This document shows positions 25,231 through 33,789 of a stretch of 64,000 nt of DNA, one piece after another. Made by a program: the position numbers and the translations under genes. Position 1 is the first letter of the stretch. Each line of letters begins with the position of its first letter. The stretch covers positions 57,234 through 121,233 of the forward strand of contig NZ_KB889671.1 in the NCBI RefSeq assembly GCF_000372745.1, in the 5' to 3' direction. The notes beneath the pieces were generated by a model. That model was not told the origin of the DNA, made no database searches, and worked only from the letters and a program-made list of their open reading frames with translations. The DNA is from Embleya scabrispora DSM 41855. GTDB taxonomy: Bacteria > Actinomycetota > Actinomycetes > Streptomycetales > Streptomycetaceae.

Positions 25231-25806
25231 TCAGGCGCCGGTGGTCGAGCCCGGTCGCACGATCATCAGGACCGTCACGGTCGCCCAGAGCAGGTTGAAG
25301 ACGCCGGTGAACATGGCCAGCCGCGCGGTGGCGCGGAACGCGGCCGACGGTGGGGCGGGCGACGTGGGCTCGGGAGCGGGTTCGGCCGCGGCGGCATGCG
25401 CAGGCGCGGCTTCGGTCGCGGGTACGCGGCGGGCGGGCGCGGGCTCGGTGGTCGCGGGCTCGGTGGTCGCGATGGTGGCGAGGAGGGCGTCCTGGCGGGG
25501 GAGTACGAGCAGCGCCAGGACCGCCGCGGCGAGCGCGGTGAGCACGATCGAGACGATCAACCAGGTGTCCCCGAGCACGTCCATGTTCAGCGCGACGCCC
25601 AGGCCGAAGACCGGCACCACTACCCCGACGACCGTGTAGACCCGGCAGATCCGGTGCAGGTTCCGGACGATCGCGAGGGCGTGTTCGTCGTGCGGAGCCG
25701 CGAGGGCGTGCCGGGCGGCGGGCGGGAACATGCTCGCGGCGACCGTCACCGGTCCGATCGCGATGATCGCGGCGAGTACGTGGATGGCGAGGAGGAACTT
25801 GGTCAC
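25231..25806 (-). CDS. DUF2269-like integral membrane protein
   Basis: A 191-residue protein with four predicted helices: residues 3-25 (FLLAIHVLAAIIAIGPVTVA), one around YTVVGVVVPVFGLGV, one around WLIVSIVLTALAAAVLALLV, and one near the C-terminus (MFTGVFNLLWATVTVLMI). A long Ala/Pro/Thr-rich loop lies between the third and fourth. The fold and HVLAAIIAIG start resemble DUF2269 proteins. Function is unknown. It is divergent from the GlxA/AdpA-type regulator, and a composite regulator site lies 37 bp upstream of its start. Confidence 0.75.
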   Translation of the reverse strand: MTKFLLAIHVLAAIIAIGPVTVAASMFPPAARHALAAPHDEHALAIVRNLHRICRVYTVVGVVVPVFGLGVALNMDVLGDTWLIVSIVLTALAAAVLALLVLPRQDALLATIATTEPATTEPAPARRVPATEAAPAHAAAAEPAPEPTSPAPPSAAFRATARLAMFTGVFNLLWATVTVLMIVRPGSTTGA

Positions 25807-25842
25807 GGACCGAGGCTAGGAGCGCTGCCGGGGTGCGACGAG

Positions 25843-25877
25843 TGGCAATAATGACACTCTTCCACGGATTCTCGCCA
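25843..25877. promoter_or_regulatory. composite AdpA-type site, left copy
   Basis: TGGCAATAA (25843-25851), a 16-nt spacer, then ATTCTCGCCA (25868-25877). The second element is the reverse complement of TGGCGAGAAT, a perfect fit to the published AdpA consensus TGGCSNGWWY. The whole 35-bp unit recurs in mirror image at 26031-26065. It sits in the promoter region of the DUF2269-like gene. Confidence 0.7.
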
Positions 25878-26030
25878 GGCGAATTCAGCGGCCGGCGGCA
25901 GCCGTGGAGTGCGGCAACAGCGTCGAACAGCCTTGACGCCGATGACCCTGCTCGGGCCTTCGACCTGTGACAGCGGCTACCGCAGGCGCCGACCACAGCG
26001 CGACCGTCGCGGCGTCGGCTTTCCCACGTT

Positions 26031-26065
26031 TGGCGAGAATTGGGTGAACGCATAGCTTATTGCCA
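26031..26065. promoter_or_regulatory. composite AdpA-type site, right copy
   Basis: TGGCGAGAAT (26031-26040), a 16-nt spacer, then TTATTGCCA (26057-26065), the last base being the A of the regulator's ATG. It is the mirror image of the site at 25843-25877 with identical arm lengths and spacing. Occupancy would cover the regulator's own translation start region, which suggests autoregulation. Confidence 0.7.
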
Positions 26066-27018
26066 TGCATACCGTCGCCATTCTGGCCCTGGACGGCGTC
26101 ATCGGCTTCGATCTGACCACGCCGATCCAGGCTTTCGGGCGCACTCGGTTGCCGGACGGGCGCTCCGCCTATCGGGTGCGCGTGTGCGCGGTCGAGGCGG
26201 GCGCCGAAGTGGACGCCGGCGAGTTCACGCTGCGCGCGCCATGGGGGCTGGAGGCACTGGCCGAGGCGGACACGATCATCTGTCCCGGCCGGACCGACCC
26301 GACCGAGCCCACGCCCGCGGCCGCGGTCACCGCGCTGCGGGAGGCCGCGGCGCGCGGGACTCGGATCGCGTCGATCTGCGTGGGCGCGTTCGTGCTCGCC
26401 GAGGCCGGCCTCCTGGACGGTCTGCGGGCCACCACGCACTGGCTCGGCACGGCCGAGCTGGCCGAGCGCTATCCCGAGGTCGTGGTGGACCCGGACGTGC
26501 TCTACATCGACAACGGCTCGATCCTGACCTCGGCCGGTGCCGCCGCCGGCCTGGACCTGTGCCTGTACATGATCCGCCTCGACCACGGCTCGGCGGTCGC
26601 CGCGGACAGTGCCCGGGACGCCGTGATGCCCCTGGAACGTGCGGGCGGCCAGGCCCAGTTCATCGTGCACGAGCCCCCCGCCCCGGACGGCGCCGGCCTG
26701 GAACCGCTGCTCGGCTGGTTGCGCGAGCACAGCGACCGCGAACTGCTCCTGGACGACATCGCCGCGCAGGCCGGGATGAGCGCACGCAGCCTGAACCGGC
26801 ACTTTCGCCAACAGACCGGCACCACCCCGCTGCAATGGCTGCACCGAGTCCGGATCAGCCGGGCCCAGCACCTCCTGGAAACCACCGCCCACTCGGTGGA
26901 CCGGATCGCCGCCCAAACCGGCTTCGGCTCGCCCACCGCCTTCCGCGACCGCTTCAAACGCGTCACCGGCACCACCCCCCAGTCCTACCGCCGCGCCTTC
27001 CGCGCCCGCACCACGTAG
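26065..27018 (+). CDS. GlxA/AdpA-type AraC-family regulator (DJ-1/PfpI + AraC HTH)
   Basis: A 317-residue regulator. The N-terminal DJ-1/PfpI-like amidotransferase-type domain spans about 1-175, with the nucleophile-elbow-like SICVGAFVLAEAGLL and TTHWLGTAELAERYP. The C-terminal AraC domain has two helix-turn-helices (DIAAQAGMSARSLNRHFRQQ and RIAAQTGFGSPTAFRDRFKR). AdpA, the Streptomyces developmental regulator, shares this architecture but is longer, so this is a relative rather than AdpA itself. Two mirrored composite sites in the divergent promoter support control of itself and the DUF2269-like gene. Confidence 0.92.
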   Translation: MHTVAILALDGVIGFDLTTPIQAFGRTRLPDGRSAYRVRVCAVEAGAEVDAGEFTLRAPWGLEALAEADTIICPGRTDPTEPTPAAAVTALREAAARGTRIASICVGAFVLAEAGLLDGLRATTHWLGTAELAERYPEVVVDPDVLYIDNGSILTSAGAAAGLDLCLYMIRLDHGSAVAADSARDAVMPLERAGGQAQFIVHEPPAPDGAGLEPLLGWLREHSDRELLLDDIAAQAGMSARSLNRHFRQQTGTTPLQWLHRVRISRAQHLLETTAHSVDRIAAQTGFGSPTAFRDRFKRVTGTTPQSYRRAFRARTT

Positions 27019-27219
27019 CCACCGGCGGCCACCGCGGCCGGCGAGCCCTTGGTCGTCCGCCCACCGCTGCTCGCCCCGCTCGCCGTTCGCCCGCTCGTCT
27101 CGCCCGCCGTTCGCAACGCCCGTCGTCCGCCCGCGGATCGGTGAACCAGGGCTCCGTGGGGCAGGACAGTCACGAGCCCTGATTCGCCGGGGCGTGATGT
27201 GGAGGGGGTGGGTCGAGGG

Positions 27220-28965
27220 ATGGCACTCGACGGTGTGGGGGCCGCGGACGACGTGTGGTGGAAGTCCGCCGTGGTGTACCAGATCTATCCACGCAGTTTC
27301 GCCGACTCCGACGGCGACGGGATCGGGGACCTGGCCGGGATCACCGCCCGACTCGACTACCTGGCGGACCTCGGGGTGGACGTGTTGTGGTTGTCGCCGG
27401 TGTACCCGTCACCGCAGGACGACAACGGCTACGACATCAGCGACTACCGGGACATCGAACCGATGTTCGGCACCCTGGCCGACTTCGATCGGCTGCTCGC
27501 CGCGGTACACGAGCGCGGCATGCGGCTGGTGATGGACCTGGTGGTCAACCACACTTCGGACGAGCACCCGTGGTTCCGCGAATCGCGCGAGGGGCCGAAC
27601 AGCGCGAAGCGGAACTGGTATTGGTGGCGGCCGGCACGCAAGGACGTCGACACGACCGGGGATCGGGCGGGGGAGGAGTCGCCGGACGCGCCCGGCGCGC
27701 CGCCGAACAACTGGGGGTCGTTCTTCTCCGGGTCGGCCTGGCAGCACGATGCCGGGAGCGACGAGTACTACCTGCACCTGTTCTCGCCCAAGCAGCCCGA
27801 CCTCAACTGGGAGAACCCCGAGGTCCGGCAGGCCGTACACGCGCTGATGCGATGGTGGCTCGATCGCGGCGTCGACGGCTTCCGGATGGACGTGATCAAC
27901 CTGATCTCGAAGGACCCCGAGCTCCCGGACGGGCGGCTGCACGGGGACGGCCTGTACGGAGACGGCTCGCCGTACTACATCTGCGGCCCCAGGGTGCACG
28001 AATACCTCCAGGAGATACACCGCGAGGTCTTCGCCGGTCGGCCCGAACGCCTGCTCACCGTGGGCGAGATGCCCGGGGTGACGCTGGAGCAGGCCCGGCT
28101 GTTCACCGATCCGGGCCGCGGCGAGGTGGACATGGTCTTCCAATTCGAGCACGTGGGCCTGGACTTCGGCCGGCACAAGTTCGACGTGCGGCCACTGCGC
28201 CTCACCGACCTCAAGGCTTCGCTGGGTCGCTGGCAGACCGGCCTCGCCGAGGTGGGCTGGAACAGCCTGTACTGGAACAACCACGACCAGCCCCGGATCG
28301 TCTCCCGGTTCGGCGACGACGGCCCCGAACACCGGGTGCGCTCGGCGACCATGCTGGCCACCGTGCTGCACCTGCACCGCGGCACGCCCTACATCTATCA
28401 GGGCGAGGAACTGGGCATGACCAACGCGCCGTTCGCCACGATCGAGGACGTACACGACATCGAGGCGCTGGGCCACTACGCGCAGGCGGTGCGGGCCGGC
28501 GAGGACCCGGACCGGGTGCTGGACGGACTGCGCGCACACGGCCGGGACAACGCCCGTACGCCGATGCAGTGGGACGCGTCCGAGCACGCCGGCTTCACCA
28601 CCGGCACGCCCTGGTTGCCGGCCAACCCCAACCACATCACGATCAACGCCGCGGCTGCCGTGGCCGATCCGAACTCGGTGTATCACCACTACCGCCGGCT
28701 GATCGCCCTCCGACACACCGAACCGGCGGTCGTACACGGCGACTTCACCATGCTGCTCGCGGAGGATGAACGGCTGTACGCCTTCACCCGCCGCCACCGC
28801 GACACCACGCTGCTCGTGCTCGCCAACTTCACCGGCGAGGCGGTGGCGGTACCGGCCGGCCTGGCGGCGGAGTGGGCGCGGGCGCCGCTCGTACTCGGCA
28901 ATGCCGGGCCGATCGACGAGATGGTGCTGCGCCCGTGGGAGGCCCGGGTACATCGGCACGTGTAG
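27220..28965 (+). CDS. GH13 alpha-glucosidase / oligo-1,6-glucosidase
   Basis: A 581-residue intracellular glycoside hydrolase that cleaves alpha-glucosidic bonds from the non-reducing end of maltose- or isomaltose-type sugars. The (beta/alpha)8 barrel begins at VVYQIYPRSFADSDGDG. The nucleophile is Asp224 in GFRMDVIN, the acid/base Glu283 in VGEMPG, and the third acid is in NNHDQPR (Asp356). There is no signal peptide. The ATG at 27220 fits the usual family start; GTG codons at 27199 and 27208 are alternatives near a GGAGGGGG. No sugar transporter adjoins it, so it appears to stand alone. Confidence 0.93.
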   Translation: MALDGVGAADDVWWKSAVVYQIYPRSFADSDGDGIGDLAGITARLDYLADLGVDVLWLSPVYPSPQDDNGYDISDYRDIEPMFGTLADFDRLLAAVHERGMRLVMDLVVNHTSDEHPWFRESREGPNSAKRNWYWWRPARKDVDTTGDRAGEESPDAPGAPPNNWGSFFSGSAWQHDAGSDEYYLHLFSPKQPDLNWENPEVRQAVHALMRWWLDRGVDGFRMDVINLISKDPELPDGRLHGDGLYGDGSPYYICGPRVHEYLQEIHREVFAGRPERLLTVGEMPGVTLEQARLFTDPGRGEVDMVFQFEHVGLDFGRHKFDVRPLRLTDLKASLGRWQTGLAEVGWNSLYWNNHDQPRIVSRFGDDGPEHRVRSATMLATVLHLHRGTPYIYQGEELGMTNAPFATIEDVHDIEALGHYAQAVRAGEDPDRVLDGLRAHGRDNARTPMQWDASEHAGFTTGTPWLPANPNHITINAAAAVADPNSVYHHYRRLIALRHTEPAVVHGDFTMLLAEDERLYAFTRRHRDTTLLVLANFTGEAVAVPAGLAAEWARAPLVLGNAGPIDEMVLRPWEARVHRHV

Positions 28966-28994
28966 CCGGCCGGCAAGTCGGATACAGGCGGTGC

Positions 28995-29516
28995 ATGAGG
29001 ATTATCGTTTCCGTCACCACACTCGCCCTCGCGTCGTCCGTCCTGGTCGCGGGCGCGGCCACGACGGCCGGCGCCCAGGAGAGCACCATCGGGCGGCTGC
29101 GCACGTGCGCCGAGGGCTCGCTCGGCTACGACGCACACGCGCTGCCGCCGATCGCGGGCAGCGTCGTGCTGGTCACCGTCACCAACCTGACCGACTCGGC
29201 CTGCACGATCGACCGGTTCCCGACGGTGACCTTCGCCGGCCTGGACGGCACGGCGCAACCGGTGCCGTCGGTGCCGAGCGGTGTGCGGCGGATCGACGCC
29301 GCCGGGAAGTTGTACGCGGCGCTGCGCACCGACGACCGCGGCGGCGCGGCGCGGTACGTCCCGAGCCTGACCGTCGCGGCCCACCCGGCCCACGTCGGCG
29401 GCACCTTCACCGCGAGCGAGATGGGCGCACCCACACCCGGCATCGCCGTGTCCGACCCGATCACCACGCAGTGGCAGAACAGCGTGGACGAGGCGGTGGG
29501 CGCGCTCCCGGAGTGA
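28995..29516 (+). CDS. secreted DUF4232-domain protein
   Basis: A 173-residue exported protein. A signal peptide (IIVSVTTLALASSVLVAGAA) precedes a DUF4232-type beta domain with a conserved Cys pair (RTCAEGSLG and DSACTIDRFP) likely forming a disulfide, and VTVTNLTDSACTIDRFPTV as the family core. These domains are common in actinobacterial lipoproteins and secreted proteins of unknown function. Here there is no lipobox. It begins 29 bp after the glucosidase gene, so it could be co-transcribed. Confidence 0.85.
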   Translation: MRIIVSVTTLALASSVLVAGAATTAGAQESTIGRLRTCAEGSLGYDAHALPPIAGSVVLVTVTNLTDSACTIDRFPTVTFAGLDGTAQPVPSVPSGVRRIDAAGKLYAALRTDDRGGAARYVPSLTVAAHPAHVGGTFTASEMGAPTPGIAVSDPITTQWQNSVDEAVGALPE

Positions 29517-29619
29517 CCCGGGCGGCGGGGCCGCGCGGGGCCGCGCGGTCCGTACGGCGGCCGGTACCGCGGTCGGGTGAACGCCATGGCGGATACTTGG
29601 GGTCTACCTAAGGAATCTC

Positions 29620-30789
29620 ATGATTCGCAGGACTCGCATGACCCTCGGCATTCTCGGCTCCTCACTGAAGGAGAACGAGCACCGGTTGCCGGTCCACCCG
29701 CTGCACATCGAGCGGATCGCCCCGGACGTGCGCGAACACCTGTTCCTGGAGGAGGGGTACGGCGAGCGTTTCGGCGTCGCCGACGCGGAACTCGTCCGGC
29801 ACGTGGCGGGCCTGCTCCCGCGTAAACGGTTGCTCGCCGAGAGTGATGTGGTGCTGCTGCCCAAACCCACCCACGAGGACGTGGCCGCGTTGCGCGACGG
29901 CCAGGTGCTGTGGGGCTGGCCGCACTGTGTGCAGGATCCGACGATGACCCAGCTGGGCATCGATCGCAAGCTGACGATGATCGCGTGGGAGGAGATGAAT
30001 CACTGGACCGCGTCGGGCGCGTTCAGTGTGCACGTCTTCCACAAGAACAACGAACTGGCGGGCTACTGCTCGGTGTTGCACGCGCTGGCGCTCGGCGGTG
30101 TGACCGGCAGCTACGGTCGCCGGATGCGGGCGGCGGTGCTCAGCTTCGGGGCCACGGCGCGCGGCGCGGTGATAGCGCTGGAAGCGATGGGCGTTTCGGA
30201 CGTGACGGTGCTCACCGCGCGGGACGCGGTGGCGGTGGCGTCGCCGATGCCCTCGGTCGTGATGGGCCACTTCCGGTTCGGCGAGGACGATCCGACGCGG
30301 TTGGAGGCGCTCACCGAGGATGGGCCGGTGCCGCTCGGTACGCATCTGGCCGGCTACGACATCGTGGTGAACTGCATACGGCAGGACACCGACGCGCCCT
30401 TGACGTTCGTGCTGGACCGGGACCTGCCGGAGTATCGGCCGGGGTCGTTCTTCATCGACGTCTCGTGCGACGACGGCATGGGCTTCGAGTGGGCCCATCC
30501 GACCACCTTCGAGGCGCCGACCTTCACCGTCGGCGACAACTGCCAGTACTACGCGGTCGATCACAGCCCGTCCTATCTGTGGGATTCCGCGACGTGGGAG
30601 ATCAGTGAGGCGCTGATGCCCTATCTGGGCACGGTCATGGACGGCCCGACCGCCTGGGACGCGGACCCGACCATCGCGAAGGCGATCGAGATCCGCGACG
30701 GCGTCGTGCAGAACCCGAAGATCCTCAGCTTTCAACACCGTTCCGCCGACTACCCACACCCGGCGATGACGGCCCACGCGGGAGGATGA
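29620..30789 (+). CDS. alanine dehydrogenase / N5-(carboxyethyl)ornithine synthase-like enzyme
   Basis: A 389-residue member of the AlaDH/PNT family, which uses NAD(P)H to make or break a C-N bond to a 2-oxo acid. LGILGSSLKENEHRLPVHP is the N-terminal substrate block, AAVLSFGATARGAVIAL the Rossmann dinucleotide loop. WAHPTTFEAPTFTVGDNC and DHSPSYLWDSATWEIS are C-terminal blocks seen in the carboxyethylornithine-synthase-like branch more than in alanine dehydrogenase. AAGGAA precedes ATG 29620; ATG 29638 is an alternative. It is coupled by ATGA to a small gene of unknown function. The exact reaction is uncertain. Confidence 0.85.
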   Translation: MIRRTRMTLGILGSSLKENEHRLPVHPLHIERIAPDVREHLFLEEGYGERFGVADAELVRHVAGLLPRKRLLAESDVVLLPKPTHEDVAALRDGQVLWGWPHCVQDPTMTQLGIDRKLTMIAWEEMNHWTASGAFSVHVFHKNNELAGYCSVLHALALGGVTGSYGRRMRAAVLSFGATARGAVIALEAMGVSDVTVLTARDAVAVASPMPSVVMGHFRFGEDDPTRLEALTEDGPVPLGTHLAGYDIVVNCIRQDTDAPLTFVLDRDLPEYRPGSFFIDVSCDDGMGFEWAHPTTFEAPTFTVGDNCQYYAVDHSPSYLWDSATWEISEALMPYLGTVMDGPTAWDADPTIAKAIEIRDGVVQNPKILSFQHRSADYPHPAMTAHAGG

Positions 30790-31115
30790 CGCGGGCGGTT
30801 GCCGCGGGCGGGGCGGGGGGACGATGCGGATTCGTGGGCGCGGGCTACGACGTCGAGGTGGATCCGCCGGGCGAGGTGGCCGACTGGACGCGGGTACGGG
30901 CCGGGGCACCCACCGGGTTCTCACCCGTGCGCGGCGGCATGTCGGTGTCGGGCCGGCTGGAGCAGGTCGTCCGGGACGGTGAGCCGCAGGTCCTGATGCG
31001 GCTGGGTCCGGGGATCATGACGGTCGACGTGGCGCGGGGGTTCGAGGAGTTGTCGTTCGGCGACGTGATCCGCTTCGAGGTTCCGTGGGTCGAACTCTGG
31101 CCGTACGTGGTGTGA
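30786..31115 (+). CDS. small protein of unknown function coupled to the dehydrogenase
   Basis: A 109-residue protein with no family I recognise. After a Gly/Ala-rich start, residues 25-109 alternate hydrophobic and polar residues, suggesting a small beta barrel: GMSVSGRLEQVVRDGEPQVL, then GPGIMTVDVARGF and VIRFEVPWVELWPYVV at the very end. Its ATG overlaps the preceding stop, so it is translated together with the carboxyethylornithine-synthase-like enzyme and may serve it. A hairpin at 31121-31162 ends the transcript. Confidence 0.7.
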   Translation: MTRAVAAGGAGGRCGFVGAGYDVEVDPPGEVADWTRVRAGAPTGFSPVRGGMSVSGRLEQVVRDGEPQVLMRLGPGIMTVDVARGFEELSFGDVIRFEVPWVELWPYVV

Positions 31116-31120
31116 ACACG

Positions 31121-31162
31121 CGCGCCGAAGGCCCTGCGTGTGCTGCGAGGGTCTTCGGCGCG
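31121..31162 (+). terminator. hairpin terminator
   Basis: CGCGCCGAAG (31121-31130) and CTTCGGCGCG (31153-31162) pair perfectly around a 22-nt loop that itself contains CCT/AGG. It begins 5 bp after the stop of the small gene. Confidence 0.7.
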
Positions 31163-31351
31163 GGTCGGCTTGCGCGTCTGCCCGGTCACTCGTCGTCGCG
31201 GTTCGGGCGGTGGGCGCCGCCGCGTTCGGGCGTCGTGGAGCCGGGGGAGCGCGGATCGGTGGCGTGGTGTGGGTGGGGCGACGCGGGGGCCGGCTGGGGC
31301 GGGGCTAGGGTCGGGGCGACTTGATCGTTGTTCGAAGGGGACGTCCGGATC

Positions 31352-32257
31352 ATGCGTCTTGCGTTTGCCGGATTCGCGCACAGCCACCCGTTCACCGACG
31401 CGGGTGTGGCCCGTGACCTGGGGGTGCGGCGGATCGATGGCTGGGATGCCGGTGAGCCGGAGCGGTTCGCGGCCTTTCGGGAGCGGCACGAGTGCGAACC
31501 GGCCGAGTCGCTCGCGGAGTTGCTCGGCCGCCGGCCGGATGCCGTGGTGGTCACCGTGCGGCCGGCGTTGATCGCGGACACCGTGGCCCGGGTCCTGCGA
31601 GCCGGCGTGCCGTGCTTCGTGAACAAGCCGGCCGCCGCATCGGCCGCCGCGCTCGCCGAGTTGGATCGGGCCGTGGCCGGGTACGAGGAGCGTTTCCTGA
31701 CCACGTCCGTACTGCGCTTCGCGCCCGCCGTGACGGAGTTGGCCGAACGGATCGCGGGCCGCCGGGTGTTGAGCGCCCGGGCGCTGGTCCGGCACGACAT
31801 CGCCGGGTTCCTGACGCCGGAGCGCGCCTGGCAGGACGATCCGGCCGAAGGCGGTGGCACCCTGGTCTCGCTCGGCCTGCACGGCGCCGAACTCCTGGAC
31901 GCGGCGGCCGGCCCCGGCGCGCGGGTGCTGGCCGCGACGGGCTCGGTCCTGGTACATCCGACCACCCGCTCGGAGGACGTCGGCGCGATCCTGCTCGGCT
32001 GGCCCGACGGCCGCGTGGGCACGATCGAGGTCGCCGGGGTGGGCGGCGACGAGGTCTACGAGGTGGCCGTACAGACCGAGGACGGCGTCGAGACCGCCCG
32101 CCTCGGCGGCACCGACTGGCAGGAGGCCCTCGGCTACCGGGCCACCATGCGCGCCGTACTGGCCATGGCCGCCGGCGATCCGTCCCCCGTCCCCTGGCCC
32201 CGCACCCGCGCAGTCCTCACCTGCGCCACAACCGCGGCCACGCTCTCCCGAACCTGA
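31352..32257 (+). CDS. Gfo/Idh/MocA-family oxidoreductase
   Basis: A 301-residue NAD(P)-dependent oxidoreductase. The N-terminal Rossmann part opens with LAFAGFAHSHPFTDAG (a variant of the usual GxGxxG turn). The cofactor-proximal motif is CFVNKPAAAS, with Asn in place of the common Glu of EKP. The C-terminal alpha/beta domain carries EGGGTLVSLGLHGAELLDAA. The ATG at 31352 is chosen over an upstream in-frame TTG; GAAGGGGA precedes it. The substrate, probably a sugar or inositol derivative, cannot be told. It stands alone and converges on the MFS gene. Confidence 0.88.
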   Translation: MRLAFAGFAHSHPFTDAGVARDLGVRRIDGWDAGEPERFAAFRERHECEPAESLAELLGRRPDAVVVTVRPALIADTVARVLRAGVPCFVNKPAAASAAALAELDRAVAGYEERFLTTSVLRFAPAVTELAERIAGRRVLSARALVRHDIAGFLTPERAWQDDPAEGGGTLVSLGLHGAELLDAAAGPGARVLAATGSVLVHPTTRSEDVGAILLGWPDGRVGTIEVAGVGGDEVYEVAVQTEDGVETARLGGTDWQEALGYRATMRAVLAMAAGDPSPVPWPRTRAVLTCATTAATLSRT

Positions 32258-32357
32258 CTCACCCGCGCAGACACCCGTCGCCCACTGCCCGGAAAGCCCG
32301 AGCCCGGCCAACCCTTCGCCGCGCCCGTCGCATCGCGCTCGGGCCTTCGGGGCGTGG

Positions 32358-33665
32358 TCAGGGGCGGGGCTTGGGGTGGGTGGTTTTGTGGAGGATGGGG
32401 AGGGAGGCCAGGAGGAGGATGGGGAGGAGGAGGAAGGCGGTGCGGACGGGCATCAGGTCGGTGGCCAGGCCGAGCAGGAAGGGGGCGCCGCCGGCTGCCA
32501 GGGTGGTGGCCACGGCGAGGCGGGAGACGGCCAGGTCGGCTCGGCCGGCGGCGGCGCGGATGGCCGTTGCGGTGGCCAACGGGAACTGTACGGACATGCC
32601 CAGGCCGGAGACGAACAGGCCGAGGTAGGCGAGCCAGGGGACCGTGGCCGACCAGAACAGGGCGAAGCCGACCAGGTTCACCGCGACGGCGCTGCCGTAC
32701 AGCCGGTCCAGCGGGATGCGCAGCGCGAGCCGACCGCCCGCCAGGCGGCCCAGGCACAGGCCGGCCACCACGGCGGTCATCGCGGTGGCGGCGGCGCCCT
32801 CGGACATGCCGGTACGGTCGCGCAGCAGCGTCGAGGCCCACAACGACAGCGAGAACTCGACGCCCACCGAGCAGACCGTCAACAGCCAGGCCCACCAGTA
32901 CGCGGCGGGCAGCGACCCACTCGACGTCGAGGCCGGCGAGGCCCCTGTGGCCCGTGAGTCCGGCGATTTCGGCGAGGGCGAAACCGTGGGCGCCGACGGC
33001 GACGGCGACGGGGGCAGCGGAGCCGCCGAACCCGGCGACCCCGCCGAAGGCGACCCCGGCGCCGCCCGCGAAGGCGTCGCCGCGACCACGTCCGGGATCT
33101 GCGTCCGTCCGAAGCCCGCCGCCAGTGCGCCGAAGAGCACCGGGACCACCACCATCGCCCAGCGCCAGCCCGGCCCGGACGAGTCCATCACGCCGATCAG
33201 CAGGGGTGCGGCCATGCCGACCCCGGCCGCGAGGCCGTTGGCCTCGCTCAGGGCGCTCGGGCCGGCGATCGGGCCGTGGTGGTCCGCGAGCGCGGTGCCG
33301 GCCACGTTGACCACCAGGAACGCGCCGAAGCCGCACAGCAGGGCCGCGCTCAGCGACACCGCCGGCGTCCCGGCCGCGCAGTACGCCAACACCCCCGCAC
33401 TCAACAACCCACAGCCCGCCCACAACGTGCGCCCACGCCCGAACCGGCGCATCGGCCGGTCACCGAGCAGCGCGATCAACACGCCGGCCCCCGCGTACGC
33501 CGTACTGTGCAGCGCCGCCACCGCGTTGCTCACGCCCAGGTCGTCGCCCAGCAGCGTGACGGACGGCCCGAAGCAGTAGAGGAAATAGCCGAAGGCGGCC
33601 ATGTGCAGATACAGCAGCCAGGTCGCGCGGTCACGGGTCAAGCCCGACACCGAACCGCCGGTCAC
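32358..33665 (-). CDS. MFS transporter
   Basis: A 435-residue membrane transporter with about 12 predicted helices in two halves. LLGDRPMRRFGRGRTL is the cytoplasmic loop between helices 2 and 3 (MFS motif A-like). The central loop between helices 6 and 7 is a Pro/Ser/Ala-rich stretch of some 50 residues, unusually long and of low complexity. It probably exports a small molecule; specificity is unknown. The start is uncertain: GTG 33665 is used, with GTG 33650 possible, neither with a strong ribosome site. The region upstream contains a long tandem repeat. Confidence 0.87.
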   Translation of the reverse strand: MTGGSVSGLTRDRATWLLYLHMAAFGYFLYCFGPSVTLLGDDLGVSNAVAALHSTAYAGAGVLIALLGDRPMRRFGRGRTLWAGCGLLSAGVLAYCAAGTPAVSLSAALLCGFGAFLVVNVAGTALADHHGPIAGPSALSEANGLAAGVGMAAPLLIGVMDSSGPGWRWAMVVVPVLFGALAAGFGRTQIPDVVAATPSRAAPGSPSAGSPGSAAPLPPSPSPSAPTVSPSPKSPDSRATGASPASTSSGSLPAAYWWAWLLTVCSVGVEFSLSLWASTLLRDRTGMSEGAAATAMTAVVAGLCLGRLAGGRLALRIPLDRLYGSAVAVNLVGFALFWSATVPWLAYLGLFVSGLGMSVQFPLATATAIRAAAGRADLAVSRLAVATTLAAGGAPFLLGLATDLMPVRTAFLLLPILLLASLPILHKTTHPKPRP

Positions 33666-33789
33666 GCGAAATCGCCCACTGCCGTCCTCGTCCGCATCAT
33701 GTGGGCCCCGTCGCGAATGGTCCCGCCCCGCCGGGATCGTATGCGACCGACGTGAACACCCGGCCACCGGCCGCCGAGGCGGGAAGACC

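Noticed and set aside
26065..27018. The gene is adpA itself
   Set aside because: Domain order and binding-site type agree, but at 317 residues it is shorter than AdpA and lacks its N-terminal and C-terminal extensions. It is better called a GlxA/AdpA-type paralogue.
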